NCBI GenBank assembly: GCA_964569025.1
Contig: CAZMSQ010000031.1
Location: 1 to 27,738 of the forward strand
Source: CAZMSQ01 sp964569025
GTDB taxonomy: Bacteria; Bacteroidota; Bacteroidia; Chitinophagales; Saprospiraceae
Direction of reading: 5' to 3'
Length of the DNA stretch: 27,738 nt
Both the position numbers and the translations under genes were made by a program. The notes under the pieces are model-generated. The model was not told where the DNA came from and ran no database searches. It was given only the letters and a program-made list of their open reading frames with translations. Below are positions 23,148 through 27,738 of this stretch, piece after piece; the first letter of the stretch is position 1, and each line of letters begins with the position of its first letter.

Positions 23148-23414
23148 ATGAAACCAATTAATGACAGAGTGGTGGTCAAGCCCGCTCCCGCGGAAGACAA
23201 AACCGAAGGTGGCATCATCATTCCGGACACGGCCAAGGAAAAGCCGCAGCGCGGCGAAGTCATTGCTGTAGGACCCGGAAAGGAAGGCAATCTGATGACC
23301 GTTCAGGTTGGTGACGTTGTCCTGTATGGCAAGTACGCCGGTCAGGAAATCAACCACAAAGGCACCGATTACCTGATTATGCGCGAAGATGACATTCTGG
23401 TCATTCTCGACTAA
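23148..23414 (+). CDS. groES: Co-chaperonin GroES
   Basis: An 88-residue GroES, slightly shorter than the usual 95-97. The family is clear from the opening MKPINDRVVVKPAPAEDKTE, the mobile-loop end GGIIIPDTAKEKPQ, GEVIAVGPGK, VGDVVLYGKYAG and the ending DYLIMREDDILVIL. It caps the GroEL ring and helps fold proteins in the cytoplasm. groEL follows after 59 nt, the standard operon. I could not find a convincing CIRCE operator upstream. Confidence 0.98.
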   Translation: MKPINDRVVVKPAPAEDKTEGGIIIPDTAKEKPQRGEVIAVGPGKEGNLMTVQVGDVVLYGKYAGQEINHKGTDYLIMREDDILVILD

Positions 23415-23473
23415 TCAACACGTGTGCTGACCGAAACCCTCAATCATTTTTTCACACTCACAAGAATCAAAAC

Positions 23474-24910
23474 ATGGCAAAGGAAATCAGTTTCAGCTCA
23501 GATGCCAGAGAAAAACTTAAATCAGGCATCGATGCACTGGCCGATGCGGTCAAAGTAACGCTCGGACCAAAAGGTCGGAACGTGGTTATTCAGAAAAGCT
23601 TCGGCGCTCCGTCTGTTACGAAAGACGGTGTGACTGTTGCCAAGGAAATCGAACTGGAAGATGCAGTTGAAAACATGGGTGCACAGATGTTGCGCGAAGT
23701 GGCTTCGAAAACTGCTGACATTGCAGGTGACGGAACCACCACGGCTACAGTGCTTGCACAAGCTATGATTCAGGCTGGCCTCAAGAACGTGACCGCAGGA
23801 GCCAACCCAATGGACCTCAAGCGTGGAATCGAAAAAGCCACCAAGGCTGTCATCGAGCACCTGAAGGGTCAATCTGAGGTCATTGGCGATGACATCGACA
23901 AAATTCGCCAGGTGGCNNNNNNNNNNNNNNNNNNNNNNNNNNNNNNNNNNNNNNNNNNNNNNNNNNNNNNNNNNNNNNNNNNNNNNNNNNNNNNNNNNNN
24001 NNNNNNNNNNNNNNNNGAAGACGTTGAAAGCCAGGCACTCGGATTGCTGGTCGTGAATCGTCTGCGCGGAGGACTGAAAGTTGTGGCTGTTAAAGCTCCT
24101 GGTTTCGGAGACCGTCGCAAGGCTATGCTCGAGGATATTGCCATTCTGACAGGTGGTACGGTCATTTCTGAGGAGAAAGGCTACAAGCTCGACAATGCGG
24201 GACTTGAGCACCTCGGACGTGCCGAGAAGATCTCTATCGATAAGGATAACACGACCATCGTAAACGGCCGTGGCGAGACTGACCACATCGAGGCTCGTAT
24301 TAAGCAAATTAAGCAGCAAATTGAGGCAACGACCTCTGATTATGATCGCGAGAAGCTTCAGGAGCGTCTTGCCAAGTTGGCTGGTGGTGTTGCAGTTCTC
24401 TATGTCGGAGCAGCTACTGAAGTGGAGATGAAGGAGAAGAAAGACCGTGTCGACGATGCCCTGCATGCAACCCGCGCTGCGGTTGAGGAAGGAATCGTTG
24501 CCGGAGGTGGTGTTGCATTGGCTCGCACCATCAGTGCAATCAGTAACATGACCGGAGAAAATGAAGACGAGACCATCGGAATTGGTATCGTGCGCAAAGC
24601 CCTCGAGGCTCCTGTTCGCACCATTGCTGATAATGCCGGTGCTGAAGGTTCTGTGGTTCTTCAGAATATCCTCGGAAACGAAGGAAGCTATGGATACAAT
24701 GCGCGCTATGATCGCTACGAAGACCTCAAGCAGGCAGGTGTCATTGACCCGACCAAGGTGACTCGTATTGCGATTGAGAATGCCTCCTCGATTGCAGGAA
24801 TGGTGTTGACGACTGAGTGTGTCGTTAATGACAAGCCTGAGCCTGCAGGAAGTGCCGCCGGAGGTGGAATGCCAGGCGGAATGCCAGGTGGCATGGGTGG
24901 CATGATGTAA
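23474..24910 (+). CDS. groEL: Chaperonin GroEL, with an internal assembly gap
   Basis: The 60-kDa chaperonin. The visible N-terminal part covers SSDAREKLKSGIDALADAVK, VTLGPKGRNVV and AGDGTTTATVLAQAM, to IRQV before the gap. The part after the gap resumes at EDVESQALGLLVVNRLRGG and includes KAPGFGDRRKAML, DYDREKLQERLAKLAGGVAV, AAVEEGIVAGGGVAL and the C-terminal GGM tail. The gap hides most of the apical domain. By comparison with E. coli GroEL about 104 residues are missing, which would restore a normal length near 548. The frame happens to be kept across 100 N. It is second in the groES-groEL operon and is followed by a strong terminator. Confidence 0.97.
   Translation: MAKEISFSSDAREKLKSGIDALADAVKVTLGPKGRNVVIQKSFGAPSVTKDGVTVAKEIELEDAVENMGAQMLREVASKTADIAGDGTTTATVLAQAMIQAGLKNVTAGANPMDLKRGIEKATKAVIEHLKGQSEVIGDDIDKIRQVXXXXXXXXXXXXXXXXXXXXXXXXXXXXXXXXXXEDVESQALGLLVVNRLRGGLKVVAVKAPGFGDRRKAMLEDIAILTGGTVISEEKGYKLDNAGLEHLGRAEKISIDKDNTTIVNGRGETDHIEARIKQIKQQIEATTSDYDREKLQERLAKLAGGVAVLYVGAATEVEMKEKKDRVDDALHATRAAVEEGIVAGGGVALARTISAISNMTGENEDETIGIGIVRKALEAPVRTIADNAGAEGSVVLQNILGNEGSYGYNARYDRYEDLKQAGVIDPTKVTRIAIENASSIAGMVLTTECVVNDKPEPAGSAAGGGMPGGMPGGMGGMM
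23917..24016. other. Assembly gap of 100 N inside groEL
   Basis: A placeholder of 100 N. From alignment by eye to E. coli GroEL the true missing sequence should be near 310 bp, so coordinates to the right are short by about 210 bp relative to the real chromosome. Confidence 0.95.
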
Positions 24911-24968
24911 TTTGTGCTGACGAAAATGCATGGGAGCGCCAGATACGGACTCCCATAAATGTTCCTTC

Positions 24969-25004
24969 AACGACCCGCCGGATAAATTCGGCGGGTCGTT
25001 TTTT
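24969..25004 (+). terminator. Strong intrinsic terminator of groESL
   Basis: A 12-bp perfect GC-rich stem (AACGACCCGCCG at 24969-24980 with 24989-25000), an 8-nt loop and a run of six T. It lies 58 nt after the groEL stop and is the clearest rho-independent terminator in the window. Confidence 0.92.
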
Positions 25005-25041
25005 GTTTGACCGAAAACTATTCTTCTTCCATCAAATTGTT

Positions 25042-25049
25042 TAATTTTG
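25042..25049 (+). promoter_or_regulatory. Putative priA promoter (-7 box)
   Basis: TAATTTTG fits TANNTTTG exactly, between the groESL terminator and priA. A start near 25055 would leave about 50 nt before ATG 25105 and only 17 nt before the GTG at 25072. No clean -33 box is seen. Confidence 0.42.
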
Positions 25050-25104
25050 AGCATGTCGCGCCAGACGCTGCGTGCCGTTCCGATTATCAGAATCCCGGTT
25101 GTCT

Positions 25105-27579
25105 ATGCCATCATTTCATGCGGTTCTCTCTCACACGTCCTTTGCGGATGTCATTCTACCGCTGGCTATTCCCGGCACCTATACTTATGCCGTACCTGAT
25201 GAACTGGTAAGCGAGGTGACGATGGGCAAGCGGGTGGAGGTTCAGTTTGGGCGCGGGAAGCTATACAGCGGGGTGGTGCGGGATGTGCACAGGAACCGGC
25301 CGGAAGGGTATGAGCCTCGCGAGATTTTGTCTGTCATTGATGCTGAGCCGGTGGTATTGCCGTGGCAACTCCAGCTGTGGGAGTGGATGGCCGAATACTA
25401 TGCCTGCACCCTCGGAGAGTTGATGCTGGCAGCCCTTCCAGCTCGTTTCAAATTGACAGGCGAGACACGGATTACCATCAATCCTGATTTTCAGGAGGAC
25501 CACGAGGGGTTCAGAGAAAAAGAATATTTGGTGGCAGAAGCGTTGCAGCACAATGCGTACATGACGCTCAAAGACATCCAGAAACTGCTTGGACAAAAAA
25601 CGGTGTACCCGCTCATTCAGAAGATGCTCGACCAGCGCATGATTCATGTGTACGAGGAGTTGAAAGACCGGTATGTTCCCAAAAAGGTGGGATGTGTCAG
25701 GCTTTCAGAACCGTATCGAAGTGACCCGGATCAGTTGGAAAGCGCATTTGCACTGGTTGAAAAGGCACCCCGCCAACTGGAAGCCTTGCTGGCCTTTATC
25801 CAGATTGGTCGCAGTCAGGCAGTCATCAAGCGCCAGGATCTTGTCCGGATGGCAGGGGCTGATAGCACAGTGCTGCGTGCTATGGAAAAAAAGGGAATTG
25901 TAGAGTTGTACGAACTGGAGGTAAGCAGACTCTCGGAGGGCGACCAGAGCGTGGCAGAGGCGCCTCCCCTTTCAGACCAACAAAAGCAAGCTCTTGTTGA
26001 GGTGCACCATGCCTTTCAGGCAGGCAAACCGGTGCTGCTACATGGGGTGACCGGAAGTGGCAAAACGCGGGTTTATATGGAGCTCATCCGCGAGGCCTTG
26101 AACCGTGATGAGCAAGTTCTGTACATGGTGCCTGAAATCGCCCTGACAGCGCAGCTCGTGAATCGCCTTCGGGAAGTATTTGGCGATGCGGTCGGGGTCT
26201 ACCATTCACGCATCAACGACAATGAACGTATTGAATTATGGAATGCTGCGCTCAATGGCAAGCCAATGGTTATGGGAGCCCGTTCGAGTCTATTCTTACC
26301 ATTTCGGCGTCTCAAGCTCATTATCATTGACGAGGAGCATGATGCCTCATACAAGCAGCAAGATCCGGCACCGCGCTATAATGCACGGGATGTAGGGGTG
26401 TATCTGGCCAACCGCCTGCGGGCTAATGTGGTGCTCGGCACAGCGACTCCCTCACTTGAGTCCTATTTTAACTGCACCAAAGCCCGCTACCATCTGGTGG
26501 AAATGACTGAGCGCTACGGTCAGGCCACCCTTCCAGATATGCAACTGGTGGATATGCGCGAGGAGCTGAAAAAGCGCACCATGCAATCCCACTTTACTTC
26601 GGTCTTACTGACCGCTATTGAAACGGCACTCGAAGCCCGAAAGCAAATCATTCTCTTTCAAAACCGCCGCGGCTTTTCTCCCGCCATCCAGTGCCAGACA
26701 TGCGGCTGGCAAATGGAGTGCGTCAACTGTGATGTCACGCTGACCTACCACAAGTATTCCCGAAACATGCGCTGCCATTATTGCGCCTATTCCACAGGTG
26801 TGCCCGAAGCATGCCCCGCCTGCGGCGTCACACCCCTGACTCTGCGCGGCTTCGGCACCGAAAAAATTGAGGACGAACTGGCCATCTTTTTCCCAAAAGC
26901 AACGATTGCCCGGATGGACTTGGATACTGTCCGAGGAAAAAATGCCTATGCAACCTTGATTCAGCGATTCGCTGAAGGAAGCATTGACATTCTCGTAGGC
27001 ACCCAAATGGTCACCAAAGGTTTGGATTTTGACAATGTGTCAGTTGTAGGCGTCTTGAGTGCCGATCACCTCCTGCAGTTTCCGGATTTCAGGGCCACCG
27101 AGCGGACCTTTCAGCTCATCACCCAGGTGGCAGGGCGGGCAGGGCGAAAAAAGGATAAGGGCACGGTCATTATTCAGGCATTCAATCCGACCCAACCGGT
27201 GCTCGCAGAGGTGCTCGCCGGCAACTACAAGGCCTTTTTTCAGCGCGAGATTGCCGAGCGTCAAGAATTCCATTATCCCCCATTTTGCCGCCTCATCACG
27301 CTGACTCTCAAGCATAAAAATCCGAATATCCTTGATGACGGGGCCAAACTGCTCTTTCACTACATTCAGGAAAGCCTGGGGCAATACCTGCTCGGACCAT
27401 CCGTCCCGCCTGTGCCGCGGGTCAGAAACCAGTACCTCATGCAATTGCTCTTCAAACTGCCCAATACCCTGAGCGTGCTGAAAGCTACAAAAACGCAACT
27501 CCGTGACGCTATACGCCAAATGCAAAGTGCCAAAGGGCTTTCAGGGGTAAGGGTGAATGTCGATGTAGATCCGAGTTAA
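25105..27579 (+). CDS. priA: Primosomal replication restart helicase PriA
   Basis: An 824-residue PriA, which binds stalled forks and reloads the replicative helicase. The N-terminal 3'-DNA-binding domain begins at FADVILPLAIPGTYTYAVP. The helicase core shows Walker A GVTGSGKT (314-321), DEEH (409-412), LGTATPS, and motifs V and VI (TQMVTKGLDFDNV, QVAGRAGR). Eight cysteines in four CxxC-type pairs between about residues 530 and 573 form the two zinc sites inserted in helicase lobe 2. ATG 25105 is chosen; the open frame extends to a GTG at 25072 without added homology. The gene has its own promoter candidate after the groESL terminator. Length is typical for Bacteroidota. Confidence 0.97.
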   Translation: MPSFHAVLSHTSFADVILPLAIPGTYTYAVPDELVSEVTMGKRVEVQFGRGKLYSGVVRDVHRNRPEGYEPREILSVIDAEPVVLPWQLQLWEWMAEYYACTLGELMLAALPARFKLTGETRITINPDFQEDHEGFREKEYLVAEALQHNAYMTLKDIQKLLGQKTVYPLIQKMLDQRMIHVYEELKDRYVPKKVGCVRLSEPYRSDPDQLESAFALVEKAPRQLEALLAFIQIGRSQAVIKRQDLVRMAGADSTVLRAMEKKGIVELYELEVSRLSEGDQSVAEAPPLSDQQKQALVEVHHAFQAGKPVLLHGVTGSGKTRVYMELIREALNRDEQVLYMVPEIALTAQLVNRLREVFGDAVGVYHSRINDNERIELWNAALNGKPMVMGARSSLFLPFRRLKLIIIDEEHDASYKQQDPAPRYNARDVGVYLANRLRANVVLGTATPSLESYFNCTKARYHLVEMTERYGQATLPDMQLVDMREELKKRTMQSHFTSVLLTAIETALEARKQIILFQNRRGFSPAIQCQTCGWQMECVNCDVTLTYHKYSRNMRCHYCAYSTGVPEACPACGVTPLTLRGFGTEKIEDELAIFFPKATIARMDLDTVRGKNAYATLIQRFAEGSIDILVGTQMVTKGLDFDNVSVVGVLSADHLLQFPDFRATERTFQLITQVAGRAGRKKDKGTVIIQAFNPTQPVLAEVLAGNYKAFFQREIAERQEFHYPPFCRLITLTLKHKNPNILDDGAKLLFHYIQESLGQYLLGPSVPPVPRVRNQYLMQLLFKLPNTLSVLKATKTQLRDAIRQMQSAKGLSGVRVNVDVDPS

Positions 27580-27594
27580 GGGGGGCATTTTGAG

Positions 27595-27614
27595 AACCTG
27601 CATATTTGCAGGTT
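27595..27614. repeat. Perfect hairpin between priA and tRNA-Ala
   Basis: AACCTGCA-TATT-TGCAGGTT, an 8-bp stem with a 4-nt loop starting 16 nt past the priA stop. It could end priA transcription, though no T-run follows. It also covers the TTTG -33 box of the tRNA promoter. Confidence 0.6.
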
Positions 27615-27635
27615 ACGTGAAAGAATGTATATTTG
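27605..27635 (+). promoter_or_regulatory. Consensus Bacteroidota promoter of tRNA-Ala
   Basis: TTTG at 27605-27608, exactly 19 nt, then TATATTTG at 27628-27635. This matches the phylum's TTTG-N19-TANNTTTG consensus in every fixed base. The start should fall near 27641, about 45 nt before the tRNA. Confidence 0.8.
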
Positions 27636-27660
27636 CAGCGCTTTGGAAGCCACGATACAA

Positions 27661-27678
27661 CAGGCTTTTTGAAGCCTG
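27661..27678 (+). repeat. Small hairpin in the tRNA leader
   Basis: CAGGCTT-TTTG-AAGCCTG, a perfect 7-bp stem with a 4-nt loop, ending 7 nt before the mature tRNA. It lies within the predicted 5' leader and could be a processing or pausing signal. Confidence 0.5.
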
Positions 27679-27685
27679 ACAGTAT

Positions 27686-27738
<53 letters not shown>

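Noticed and set aside
23522..25054. A 510-residue minus-strand open frame opposite groEL
   Set aside because: It is the antisense shadow of groEL, passes through the N gap and the groESL terminator, and its composition (Ser/Asn/His-rich with no domain) is that of a non-coding frame.

Overview
The window reads as chromosomal DNA of a Bacteroidota bacterium. Pointers are a type IX secretion (T9SS) sorting domain on a large metalloprotease, DUF4252 and DUF4199 genes (families I know almost only from this phylum), promoters of the form TANNTTTG, weak Shine-Dalgarno signals and AATT-rich intergenic repeats. The balanced base composition and style of the secreted proteins would fit Saprospiria-like lineages, but that is a guess. 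Two runs of exactly 100 N (20269-20368, 23917-24016) show this is a scaffold with placeholder gaps.

Layout. 1-461 has no gene and holds a nested inverted repeat and a G-free tract. 462-11969 is a long minus-strand block. Read in its own direction it is: TPR protein, small membrane protein, dapF; a secreted M36 metalloprotease (PA and PKD domains, T9SS tail) closed by a hairpin; an ECF sigma factor, probable anti-sigma factor and two DUF4252 proteins; then an LptF/LptG permease, a PAP2 phosphatase and a polytopic membrane protein. At 12029-12060 two face-to-face promoters overlap a perfect palindrome, between the TPR/dapF genes and etfB-etfA (12102-13852, plus strand).

The middle (13853-17774) has an unrecognised 146-residue gene meeting tail-to-tail a 955-residue secreted beta-propeller protein, with overlapping stop codons. 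A 266-bp element with perfect 21-bp inverted ends and an almost G-free core abuts the propeller gene's TTG start. Next on the minus strand come a 2[4Fe-4S] ferredoxin, a DPM1-like glycosyltransferase and two DUF4199 membrane proteins, the distal one cut by the first gap. Past the gap lie a second AATT repeat, a secreted CotH-like kinase-fold protein and, divergently, a lipoprotein alkaline phosphatase.

The right end is housekeeping on the plus strand: groES, groEL (about 104 codons hidden by the second gap) with a strong intrinsic terminator, priA, and tRNA-Ala(GGC), cut by the window edge and preceded by a textbook Bacteroidota promoter.

Functionally this is mostly core metabolism (lysine/peptidoglycan, flavoprotein electron transfer, chaperonin, replication restart, envelope lipids) plus secreted proteins. 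I see no CRISPR, transposase, phage or defence module. The least explained items are the G-poor AATT elements at gene ends, the palindrome with overlapping promoters before etfBA, and the orphan gene at 14194-14634.
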